DNA from: Acestrorhynchus altus
Taxonomy: Eukaryota; Chordata; Actinopteri; Characiformes; Acestrorhynchidae
Reading direction: 5' to 3'
Assembly: GCA_034509495.1 (NCBI GenBank)
Contig: CM067524.1
Coordinates: 14,829,730 to 14,893,729, forward strand
Length of the DNA stretch: 64,000 nucleotides
The notes beneath the pieces are model-generated. The model was not told where the DNA came from and did not search any database. It was given only the letters and a program-made list of their open reading frames with translations. This document shows positions 51,401 through 62,300 of this stretch, piece by piece. A program made the position numbers and the translations under genes. How positions within the stretch are numbered: the first letter of the stretch is position 1; each line of letters opens with the position of its first letter.

Positions 51401-51424
51401 TACTCGGTACATGTTCGCCGCCAT
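26946..51424 (-). CDS. mta2: Metastasis-associated protein MTA2 (NuRD subunit), complete, 18 coding exons
   Basis: Coding exons are 51424-51397, 41681-41614, 40799-40706, 35347-35230, 34962-34899, 34747-34630, 34480-34378, 33088-32989, 32750-32562, 32320-32246, 32118-32060, 30315-30215, 30065-29926, 29831-29603, 28967-28878, 28293-28166, 28072-27930 and 27099-26946. All phases agree, giving 666 aa (human 668). The start is MAANMYRVG, as in all MTA proteins. Domains in order are BAH (about 1-144, [20 protein letters not shown]), ELM2 (about 145-260), SANT (about 265-317, [20 protein letters not shown]), GATA-type zinc finger C368-x2-C371-x17-C389-x2-C392, and a basic tail ending [11 protein letters not shown]2 rather than MTA1 or MTA3 is supported by [15 protein letters not shown], the SEPIVLED end and EML3 as neighbour. 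It scaffolds HDAC1/2 in the nuclear NuRD complex. Intron 1 is about 9.7 kb. Confidence 0.97.
27565..27872. mobile_element. hAT-like MITE in MTA2 intron 17
   Basis: It starts CAGGGGTGGGCAATATGG and ends ATATTGCCCAACCCTA, imperfect inverted repeats of the hAT type. The interior is AT-rich with no open frame. It lies between exons 28072-27930 and 27099-26946. Confidence 0.65.
30350..30412. repeat. (CA)n(TA)n microsatellite
   Basis: About 22 CA units run into about 9 TA units, some 35 bp upstream (transcript direction) of the acceptor of MTA2 exon 12 (30315). Confidence 0.9.
30940..30968. repeat. Poly-A run
   Basis: An uninterrupted run of about 27 A lies in MTA2 intron 11. It is possibly the tail of an old retroposed insert, but no body is recognisable beside it. 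Confidence 0.6.
32880..32980. mobile_element. Solo end of a Tc1-like element beside MTA2 exon 8
   Basis: ACAGCGTACCCAGAAAGTAT followed by TCACAGAGCTTTATTTC has the signature of the outer end of Tc1 elements; compare the inverse of 54690-54722, with TGCATCTGGAAAGTATTC. Only one end is visible. It reaches to within about 10 bases of the exon 8 donor (GT at 32988-32987). Confidence 0.5.
38200..38500. mobile_element. Diverged copy of the tRNA-type SINE family
   Basis: It shares with 57690-58078 the ordered motifs CATGCCAATTCCCA, CACTAGGGGGG, TGCTTCC..CGA, CTGCTGCCATTTGCAT, a GTGTGGGG/GATGTGGG block and CATCTACCCACCC. It is more diverged and lacks the B box. Confidence 0.5.
38950..39338. mobile_element. 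Non-autonomous DNA transposon fragment (family C)
   Basis: It carries TGGACACACCTCCTAATGAA near the left, the internal GGGCTAGAGGGGTATAAAG, and GCAGGTGTCCCAATACTTCTG near the right, shared with 58713-58982 and 59895-60197. Confidence 0.5.
44890..45345. repeat. Possible dispersed repeat or solo-LTR-like segment
   Basis: The composition changes abruptly to purine- and AC-rich sequence (ACAGACAGGAAAGACAAAAAC, GTCAGAAAACGGAAACGGC). On the minus strand it begins TGTCATGCACCCC, which resembles an LTR-type start. No matching second copy exists in this window, so the call is weak. Confidence 0.3.
49480..49770. repeat. Degenerate minisatellite in MTA2 intron 1
   Basis: About seven imperfect units contain variants of AGTTAACATCTAGCCAACA followed by TCAGCT-like and TGCATAGTTA-like motifs, spaced roughly 35-45 bp apart. 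Units have diverged by point changes and small indels. Confidence 0.55.
50800..51100. repeat. TG/GAGT/GA microsatellite cluster
   Basis: Runs of TG, GAGT, GA and a G8 stretch alternate over about 300 bp within MTA2 intron 1, some 300 bp inside from the first coding exon. Confidence 0.9.
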
Positions 51425-51660
51425 CCTCTCCGCACACTCCGCCGCCGGCAGCGCCTCTGTTGCGCCAACAAAAGCGAGCGGCCGCGGCTTCAGTGCTGCA
51501 TGTATCGGCGGACTCGCGCCGGAGGAACAAAGCCGGGCGGCGCGAGCGGCGCGAGCGGCGCGCGCAGGAGAGCAGCGCGAGCGGCGGCGGACAAAAGTTC
51601 ACTTTCCGGCTCCGCGTCTCCGCTGCTGCTCACCGGCCACTGCCGCGCTCAGCCTCGTAC
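51270..51660 (-). promoter_or_regulatory. CpG island over the MTA2 start
   Basis: The segment is GC-rich with many CpG (GCGAGCGGCGCGAGCGGCG-type runs at 51535-51590) and surrounds the first coding exon at 51397-51424. It is a typical TATA-less housekeeping promoter by composition. Long open frames on the plus strand here are composition artefacts. Confidence 0.65.
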
Positions 51661-51869
51661 ACACAGCCGCACTCACCGGCCGGCCAGCCCCCTCTCTCTC
51701 ACTCACTCACTCTCTCTCTCTCACTCTACTCTTCCTCTCATCCTCTGCTCTCCCAGCTTCATCCTCCTCTTCTTCACCGCCGCTCTGCTCCCCCTCCTCC
51801 TCCCCCTTTTCTTAAACGTCATCTTCGGAAACTCGAAACGTCACTCAGTCTCGAGCTCAGCCGAGGAGC

Positions 51870-52188
51870 CTCACTATTGCCCCTGACTCTCACCATTACC
51901 CCTGACTCTCACCATTACCCCGACTCTCACTATTACCCCTGACTCTCAGCAATACCTGACTCACCATTACCCCTGACTCTCACTATTACCCCGACTCACC
52001 ATTACCCCTGACTCTCACCATTACCCCTGACTCTCACCATTATCCCTGACTCACCATTACACCTGATTCGCACCATTACCCCCGACTCTCACCATTACCC
52101 CTGACTCTATTACCCAGACTCACCTTTACCCCTGACTCTCACTATTACCCCTGACTGACACTATTACCCGACACTCACTATTACTATA
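51870..52188. repeat. 19-bp minisatellite upstream of MTA2
   Basis: About 17 imperfect copies of CATTACCCCTGACTCTCAC are arranged head to tail, some shortened (CATTACCCCGACTCAC). The array ends in TAATAATAA and CTACTACTA triplets. It lies about 450 bp upstream of the MTA2 ATG, between MTA2 and EML3. Confidence 0.92.
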
Positions 52189-52319
52189 ATAATAATAACA
52201 TTACTACTACTACTACTACTAATAATAGCTGTCCAGAAAAACCCTTAACATAATTGCATTTATTTTATATAAAATATGTCTTTATATATTATATATATAT
52301 AAAATATATATATTATACA

Positions 52320-52322
52320 AAA

Positions 52323-52382
<60 letters not shown>

Positions 52383-52385
52383 ATT
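52320..52385. repeat. (TA)n microsatellite
   Basis: About 28 TA units lie between MTA2 and EML3; the flanks at 52255-52320 are also TA-rich. Confidence 0.9.
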
Positions 52386-52834
52386 ATAATTTCCATTGAG
52401 GCTATGAATGTGTTTCCTTCTCTTGTAAAGTTGCCATTTTGGAGATGCGAGATTTTGGGTCAAAACCTCCTAACTATCCATTCATCCATCTTATCCGCTT
52501 CTTCCTGGTCAGGCTGGTGGGTGCCCAACAGCAGCGTGACTGGTGGAAATGATCGGTGTGCTCATAGCGCCCCCTTTTGGTTGCAGACCCACAGTGCGCT
52601 CTGTTTCAGTTTCGCCTTTGTCCTCTAGGAGGCGCTGTTGGTTTCATACCGTGTTCAAACGGCCTTGGTTTCATTTTTTAGTTGTTCGTTACAAGTTCAT
52701 AACATGTTCATCAAACACACAGTTCTGGTACATGAAAGACTGTCTCTGTTACCATAACCTTTCAGATATATTCAGTTAGTAATAAATACATCAGACTCAG
52801 AGGTGTGGGTTTAATAGTGTGATGTCACACAAAC

Positions 52835-52840
52835 ATTTAT
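52835..52840 (-). promoter_or_regulatory. Probable EML3 polyadenylation signal
   Basis: The minus strand reads TTTAATAAATG about 470 bases after the EML3 stop. It is the first canonical hexamer seen and is followed by a TGTGTG-type motif. Confidence 0.5.
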
Positions 52841-53306
52841 TAAATCATAGCCAGACAGCACAAAGGAAAACAGGAGAATGGTTCACATCTACACAAGCAA
52901 CAGGTCAGTAATGTAAACTTGTACTGCAGCGAGTAAAAGGGGATAACTGAGAGACTTTGACTTTGGAATGACTTGATCTGGAGATGATTCTCTGTAAAGG
53001 CACATACAAGGCTTTAGGATTTCAGATTCATCCACAGAAACCCGCTAATGTTAATAAAAATATTTTAGATCAGTTTACACCCCATAAAGAGTTTTTGGAC
53101 ACAAAGCGTTGGTCCTGTTCTCTATATATTGGACTAATATAAGATGTAAACCTGATATAGTGAATGTTGATACAACACTGACTTCCCTTTTGGCCACGAG
53201 AGCCATTAAAGACCACCATAACATTGCTTGTTTTCAGGACAGTCTTCTTGATGCTGAATTTTCTTTATGCAATGTTATATTCTGTTTTCTTTTCTTTCTG
53301 ATCTCT

Positions 53307-56300
53307 TCAACATTCCATCTCTTTCTCTCTGTGGTTTCCAGGTTCCGAGGGGCTAATGGAAGTGCATGGAGGACAGGAAGAGGTGGGTGGGTGTTCCTTG
53401 TCTGCAGCTCCACTCCTTTTAACTCGCCACTGGAGGATGCACGTGTCCTTCCCACCCAATGACAGGAGATGTCTGTCATTGTGAGTGAAGCGTACGTTGG
53501 TCACGTGACTGCCATGGCCCTCATACCTGTGACTAGGTGCCTGAAAAATAGCAGAACAGCTCTCAGAAGAGGAAATCTCACCAAGCCAACACATGCCCTA
53601 AGTACAGTGCAGTATGGTGCACTACCATTTTTAGATATCTCCAGAGATGTTCAAGGGTTCAAGTCTGGGCTATGACTAGGCCACTCAAGGACATTCACAG
53701 AGTTGTGCCGAAGCCACTCCTTTGTTGTCCTGTTGGAAGATAAACCTGTGTCCCAGTCTGAGGTCCGCAGCTCTCTGGAGCAGGCTGCTGTCAAGGATGT
53801 CTCAGTACATTGCTGCATTCATCTTTCCCGTGACCCTGACTAGTCTCCCAGTTCCTGCTGCAAAACATCGCCAGAGCATGCTGCCACCACCATGCTTCAC
53901 TGGTATGGGCTAGGTGAAGAGCAGTGCCTGGTTTCCTCCAGACATGATTATTGGCATTTAGTGCAGAAAGTTCAATCTTTTTGTTTCTCATGGTCTGAGA
54001 GTCCTTTAGGTACATTTTGGCAAACTCCAAATGGGCTGTCGTTTGCCTTTTACTGAGGAGTGGCTTCCATCTGGCCACTCTGCCATACAGGCCTGATTGG
54101 TGGAGTGCTACAGAAATGATTGTCCTTCTGGAAATTTGGTAACCCCCCCTGACTAAAGCCCTCCCACCACAGTCACTCAGTTTGGCCGGGCAGCCAGCTC
54201 TATGAAAAGTCCTGGTGGTTCCAAACTTCTTACATTTATGGATCACCGTGCTCACTGGGACCTTCAATGTAGCAGAAATTTTTCTGTATACCTCCCTGGA
54301 TCTGTGTCTCAATACAGTCCTATCTCTCAGGTCTGCAGGTGATTCCAGTGCTCTGACATGCACTGTCTACTATGGCACCTTATGTAAACAGGTGTACGCC
54401 TCTCCAATTCATGTCCAATCAACTGAATTTACCACAGGTGTCAAAACTAGCTGTAGAAACATCTGATGGATGATCAGTGGAAACAAGATGCACCAGAGCT
54501 CAAGTGTGTTTGTCATGGCAAAGGTTGTGAATACTTACATACATTATATTTCTGTGTATTTATTTTTTAATCAATTTGCAAACATGTCAAACATTGTGCC
54601 ATCGTGGGGCATTGTGTGTAGAATGATTAATCAAAAAAGGAATTTAATCAACTTTGGAATAAAACTGTAGCATAAATTGTGGAAAAAGTGAAGCTCTGCG
54701 AATACTTTCCAGATGCACTGTAAGTGTTCATACCTCTGATTGACATAAGTATGAGAAACCTAGAACCTAAAATAGTGTTTTACCATCTTCATTCCCTAAG
54801 AAGCTGCATTTGTGGATGACCATAATGAGACAATGAGATCCAATAATACAAATAATACAACCTTTAAAGGAGGGCATTTTGTATGCTTTGAATCTGATGG
54901 AAAGGACAGATGTCCACATAGTCCTGTTACCGACAGTGTCTGGATCTTTTGATCCAGCATGTCAATAAAACAAACTGTGGCATTTAAATGGGATACCCTT
55001 ACGTTGTTCAAATAGCTTCTCATCTCCCCTTACAAGTGACACTAAAACACCAATGCATTAACATGTTTGCTCACTTTTCATCCTTTGTAAACTATTAATC
55101 TTGAGTGTGTTGTTTTCCATTTTCATGGTTCTCTTCAAATAAAAATAAGTTCCATATTTTACTTTTTACATAGAAAGCCCAATACACCGGGTCCTGGCAT
55201 TCACTTTTTCTAACCTTTGGTTATAGAAATGGTTATATTGGTTATATTTGACATTTTTTGGATACAATCCGGGTTAGCACCCGAACATCCCTTTCAGACA
55301 GCTTCCTCTTCCGTCCACAGTTAATCCTGTTGGATGTGGTTGGTCCTTCTTGGTGGTGCTGACATTACTCTGGATAACGTTGCTCTTGATACATCACAAA
55401 GACTTGCTGTCTTGGTCACAGATGCGCCAGCAAGACATGCACCAACAATTTGTCCTCTTTTGAACTCTGGTCTGTCACTCATAATGTTGTGTGCTTTACA
55501 TCATTTTGAGCAAAACTGTGCTCTTACCTGCTAATTGAACCTTCACACTCTGCTCTTACTGGTACAATGTGCAATTAATGAAGATTGGCCACCAGGCTGC
55601 TCCAATTTAGCCATGAAACCTCCCTTCTTGCTCTTCAATCAAACTTTCACTCACCTTTGGTTTAGGGCATGGATACTGGAACAAGTGGACTTTGCAGAAG
55701 TCGTCAGCCACTGCCACCACTCGCTCGCTGTGAGAGCGACACAGGGCATTGATGTCGGTCCCGTCTGAACCCTCCAGCCACACACCTGCATTAAACACAC
55801 CAGAAAGGCAGCCCTTTACAACCAGGCAATAAACTCCCTGCAGACAAGCCCAAGGCATGTTTCAGAAACCATTCATACTACAGTCATTATTTATAACCAT
55901 GAGGAGGCTACAGGACAAGTGGACATTGAAACAGCTTATATGCAGGTACCGTATTTTCCGGACTATAAGCCGCTACTTTTTTCCCCATGCTTTAAACCAT
56001 GCGGCTTATAATGAGGTGCAGCTTTTTCTTCTTATATATGTTATTTTCCAGGTTATTTTAAAAACTTTGGGGGCGCGGCTTATATTCCGGTGCGGCTTAT
56101 AGTCCGGAAAATACGGTAAGTTTAAATCTATACCCTATTTAAACCCTATATACTAATTTTTACTCCATGCATTTAGTTCACTCAATGGTCAGATTACAAT
56201 TACAATAATTCTTTTTTGAGCTCTCATTAATCACTTATGAACAAATGAATTCTGTAGCCACCAACGTTTCTTCCATTTCCTTTTTTTGTGTTTCTCTTAC

Positions 56301-59300
56301 CCATGACATGAAAGCCCAGCACACACGTATAAGAGGCCCATTCACGATCCTTACTCTCATAACGATTTCGCAACAGCTTACAGCCTCCAGCCACATCCCC
56401 TGCATTAAACAACCACAAACACCCAGTTAGTCTTGCCAAAGGACAAAAGAACAAATTAAGTGATTTTTGAATGTACACGCACATGCACTCTCTCTCTCTC
56501 TCTCTCTCTCTTTCTCACACACTCACACACACACACAAAGTAGATGAAACACTTACAGTAAAGGATTTCGTAATCACCAGAATTGGACATGATATACTTC
56601 CCATCTTTGGACCAGTCTAGGTGTGTGATAAAACTGGAATGCCCCTGAAACCACAAAGAACAAATGGTTAACAGATAAAGAGTCTTATACACACATTCAC
56701 TGCTATGTAATCTACCTTCAGTTTTAAGTTAGATTTTAAGTTATCTTAAAAATACCTGCAGTTCTTCACATGCCGTAAACATTTACAGATTAAGTCCCAT
56801 AAAGAACATTTTCCTTGTCTTATAAATCGAGTGCCTTTTTAAAAAAAAATAAAATACAGGCATAGAATAATGCACTTAAATACAAACATCACATTTAGGA
56901 GTGCAATAATGCAATCATGAGATTTATTATTAATATTTTAGAAGACCTGTGTTGCAGCTGCATCTTATTTTCTAACTCTTTATTTGATGTAATGTTATTT
57001 TAATGACCTTTGTGTTTAAACGTGCTACATAATGCATTTACAAGGGATCTGAAGTTGTTCTTTGATATATAAATAGTAAGTATGTGACTGGTTTTCGTGT
57101 GAAGTGTTCATAAGCCTACTTACAACCTAGTTATTCAACCTCAGAATGTAAAGCGTTTGCGTTCCTTTTATGGTGGGCTTGTGAAACAATGATGAGCTCT
57201 GCTTTTAATAACTGTATTTTGGCACTGCAACAGGATTCACAGGATTTATGCATCATAGCAAACGTAGAGAACATTGGCACATCAAAGCACTACTTTTTTT
57301 AGAACGCTGTAATTATTATAGAAGCTTAATTATAAGCTGTTCTCTCTAGATTTCAGCCAGGTTAGCTTTTAGCCTAACACAGAGTTGGATTCCTTCTACA
57401 CTTTTAGCTTCACAGATTTTAGCATCTTTGATCATGAGTTCCACAGGGAAAACTTTTGTCATGATGCCTGGTTTGCATAGCAACCCATGTTCCTTTAACT
57501 ACTCTGATGGTGATGTGGTTTCTCCTACGGTGGTTGGGTCTTACCATGTCACAGATTTTATTAAATCTTTCTCTTATGAAATGGGATGATTTATATTTAG
57601 GGGATATCAATATAACATAAAATGACTGTTATATTACAGTTTGAGGGGTTTAAAACAGTCACATTTTTAATTTTAATATTTTTTTTTCCATTTTTTCCAA
57701 TTTTTCCACCCCTACTAATTTAGATATGCCAATTACCCATGCCCCTAAGTGGCCTCCCACATTACATGCCCTGCTCTCGACACTAGGGGGGTGAAATCGT
57801 CCACATGTTTCCTCCGAGTAATGTGACGATAGCCTGCCGCCATTTGTATCGTTGCTGGGCAGCCATCGCGCTTGGAGGAGAACGCCGGATCCCCGGATTT
57901 GACACAATGGATGGCAGACGCCTGCGTCCACCAGCAGCACACTTGTTAGATGTGGGAGGAGTGCCATCTACCCACCCCCCGAGGGAGAGCAAGCCAATTG
58001 CTCTCCCTCTGGACCCCGGCTGCCGATGGTGAGCAGCATGAACCTGGATTCGAACCAGCGACCCCAGGATCATAGTCACATTTTTACAGCTCTGTTTTGG
58101 TTTAGCCAAATGTTTCATGTTACATCAATTTGCACAGCTTTCAATTCTAAGGCACTTTTAATCATTTCAAAGGGTGAATTATATTATTTACATTGTGGCT
58201 TTGATAGCAGAAAGATTACTGTTACTGTGCGAGTGTGTTCCTTGTGTGTATTAAAAATACAAATGAAAAAATGCTAATAAAATGTACAGAAATCAAAGTC
58301 ATCTATAAAAATACTGATCAGGCATCACTAATCACAAACCAATCAATCAATTAAACGTGCAAATGGGTGTCCCCAGACCCAGGCACATCTGTTCCAGCAA
58401 ACTTTACTTACCGTGCACTTTCCAAAGCGTGTGTAGCGCCGCCCCCCCTCGGTCACGATGTAAATGTAAATGAAGTTGTCATGGGAACCAACAGCCAAAA
58501 AGCTGCCATCTGCAGAGAGAAACACAGTGAACACAAGCAGATGGAGAGGAACCATACAGTAGCCACACAGTAATGAGACATCTCCTAGTCATCTTAAACA
58601 CAGGATTAGAAATTACATGCTATGAGTGTAATTTAGATGTATAGTAATGACATGCTTCAATAGTGTAACCACAGTGGTAAGAGTAGGTAACAGATTCGGG
58701 GGAAAATATATGCACTATATGGCCAAATATTTATGGACACCACTTCTAATAAATGTATTCAGCTGCCTGAATTTGCACCTATTGCTGATACATATGTGAC
58801 AGTGTACACAGTGTCCCTGTAGAAAAGTACTGCCAATAGAAATCATCTCTTAGGAGGAGGAATACTTACACCCTATTGGCACCATGGCTAATGTCATGCA
58901 TGGTCTAGAGGGGTGTAAATAGCATTGTTTTCAGACAAATCAACGACTGAGCAGGCATCCCAATATATTTGTCCTTATAGTGCATAAGGTAATATGCCAT
59001 TACTGTTTTTTGTGTAGTAGAGGTCTGCATTCCCATTGGGCAAGATATTGTGAAGGACTAAATTTCAATGCTGGGACAACATGTACATATAGAAAGACAC
59101 TGCAAATTAATAAACAGTCTATAATTGTTAATCACACAATCAGATGTCTGCTTGCATACTATTTACTTGATCTATTTCTATTTAATATTTTGTGTTTATA
59201 TATAGTCTATCTTTTATATCGTTTTTAAATTTATGTTTATATCTGCGCCGGCACCAAGTAAAGTTCCTTGTACACCTGGTACTTGGCAAATAAAGATTCT

Positions 59301-62300
59301 GATTACTATTCATAATAAACAATTAAATAATCACTAAAAAAGTAATAAACACATGAACTGTGAACTCATTGTGCTAAATAAATGGCGCATCTCAGTAGGC
59401 CTAAGTTTTGGAAAGTCGAATACACCACAATTAAGCCCAACTAAATGCAACTCTCTGGACTGCAGACAGGACCAGGCTGAAACGAACAAATGCTGCCAAT
59501 TTTTGGTGGGAGCAGGCAGGAGTGAGACCACATAGCAGCGGGTGGAAGGGGGATTTACAAAATGGTCCCACACAGTCCTCTAGTATCACTCGAACCTCTA
59601 GTACCTCTAGTAGCACTGACCTGGTTGCCTGAAATACAAAATCTAACCTGGTGAGTATCTCATAACGGACAGTTGCTCATTGCCATCGATTAGGTCAGAC
59701 ACCACCTCTTGGGTCTGTAGGTCAAGAACCAACCACCTAAGCAGAGCAAACACACAACACAATATAAGAAAGAGAATTAATTATATATATTTTAGAGAAA
59801 AATGACGACTGTGTTAATGATGCTGTGTAATGTACTTATATCACTATAATTGGGACACCAAGACAAGTTTATTTCTTTAATGTAAAAATACCAAACTTTT
59901 GTGATGATCTAAATGGACACACCTTTTAATGAACGCATCCAGCTACTTACACATACAGCTTGTGCAGTTCCTTAGAAAAGCACTGTCAAAAGAATACTAC
60001 TCTCTGGAGGAAATAAACGTGGGATAATTGGCACAATGCCTAAATCCAGGAGTGGGCTAGAGGGGTATAAAGGCCCAGGATTGATGGCGCTCCATCTACT
60101 GATGCTCTTGTTGCTTAATGCAATCAAATCCTAATACCCTTGAGTTGGGAAGAAACAATGAAAGAGCAGGTGTCCCAATACTTTTGACTATACAGTGTTT
60201 CAGATATCAACTCTGAAAGATATCACAGAAATAACAGCAAACATGTTTTATATTCTAGTTTCTTCAAAATAGCCACCCTTTGCTCTGATTACTTCTTTGC
60301 ACCCTCTTGGAATTCTCTCAGTGAGCTTCAAGAGGTCGTCACCTGAAATGGTTTTCCAACAGTCTTGAAGGAGTTCCCAGAGGTGGCTCATTGAGAGAAT
60401 TCCAAGAGTGTGCAAAGCAGTAATCAGAGGCTATTTTGAAGACACTAGAATATAAAACATGTTTTCAGTTATTTCACTTTTTTTTGTTAAGTACAAACAG
60501 TAACTACACATGTGTTCATTCATAATTTTGATGCCTTCAGTGAGAATCTACAATGTAAATAGTCATGAAAATACAGAAAACGCATTGAATGAGAAGGTGT
60601 GTCCAAACTTTTGGCCAGTACTTATTATATTATATTACTATATATTACTATTTTTTTTTTTTACATTTTACATAAATATTAAATTACATTTAAACAATAA
60701 ATAAGGCTTTAGACTTTTTAAGGGTCTGCATTTTAATATGATAGAAACCCCAGGTTCTCTCATACATTTGCAAGACGATACACCTGACCTCAATTAGAAT
60801 AATGATGTCTCTTTCTTACACTGTCAAGTAAATGTATCCAACCAAAACTACATTTCTTATGCATTGTAAATGTGTAAGTAAGCGTCCCTAATGCACAAAA
60901 GCTCACCTTCCACTGCTTAGTCCAACAGAAACGACAGCTCCGTTAGGACTGAAATCAGCACACAGACCAGACTCCTACAACACAACACAAGACAGTTGAT
61001 GCTCTGTCTAACAGCGGGGCTTTGTTGTGGGTTTGCTCTGTTGTCATGTTGTTTATGAGCAGTCTGACCTCCAGAGTAGTGCACCAGCCCAGGCTGTGTT
61101 CTTCAGTGTTCCACAAACACACTTGCTTGTCATTCCCACAAGTCAGGAAGATGTTCTGAAAGGGGTGTGTGGCCAGACCCCACATCTCATCTACATGACC
61201 CTGACAAACACATCAAAGAAAATAAAATTCATCCGAGTTTGAAGGGCTCGTATCCTCCACTTGACATGAATGGTGATTTTTTTTTTAATGCACCAACCAT
61301 ACACTTATTTAAACCAATAAACTACATTGAAAGAATAGTTTGTCCTAAAATGAACATGATTTATCACTTATGTGTCGTTGAATTCAGACATGTTTTGTAT
61401 CTGATGGGCTTCTTTAATTTAAAATAGGAGGTGCTAGGCTTAAACAAACACTGGGTTTAGACTGTCACTGTTGATTGTCATTGTGCAGAGTACAGTAAAG
61501 AGCCAATGAAATGCAGTTACCATCTAACCAAAGGTGCAATAAATAGCTTTATTTACATAAAGTGCAGGAGTATCCATGCAGGTGGTGCAATGAGTAAGGC
61601 AGGTATGAATGAAGCAAAGTATTATGAATATGTACAATAATAGTGCAAAGTGAATGAAGAACATTACACAATGTTGAACGCAATACAATAAAAGTGCACA
61701 GGGTGCAAAGTTAATTAAGCAGCGGTAGCGGTGTCCTTGCTAGTTAAAGTGGCATCCAGTTCAGCAGGGTCACAGCCTCAGGAAAAAAAAAAAATTCCTC
61801 TGTCTGCTGGAGTGGGAGTTTTCACCACCCACTGGAGTGCTTTGTGGTCAGCTGCAGAGCAGTTGCTGTTCCATGCTGAGGTGCAACTGGTGAGTATGCT
61901 CTCAATGGTACAGCAGTAAAAGTTCACCAAGATCCTGGGACACATATAAGCTTTCTTAAGGCTCTGAATGAAGCCTTTATTTTATTATTTTTTTTAGCAG
62001 AGTGGAGGAGTTCAGAGACCAGGTGAGATCTTTGGAGATGTAGATGGAGAGGAACTTGAAGCTTGCTACCTGCTCTACTGCAGCTCCACTGATGTAAATG
62101 ACTGATTTCCAATCACACAAGACCAGGCATCGATGTCTATGAATGACGGACCAAAATACTCTAAACTGAAGGTCAAATTACGGTTTTAAAAACAGAAAAC
62201 TGTTCAAATCTGACAGAAAAAGAAAACGTGTACAAGTTTCATAAGTTTGTAGTGTTTGGCTCAAAAATGCACTTTTCATCTCGTTCTAGATGCTGATCTT

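Noticed and set aside
51411..51942. Three overlapping plus-strand open frames of 128-160 codons
   Set aside because: They lie over the MTA2 CpG island and the adjacent CT-rich DNA, are rich in Arg/Ala/Ser, and match no family. MTA2 exon 1 on the other strand explains the region.
58046..58056. Possible tRNA gene because of a perfect B box
   Set aside because: No A box or cloverleaf is visible upstream on the minus strand, and the sequence continues into a SINE body with an A-rich tail.
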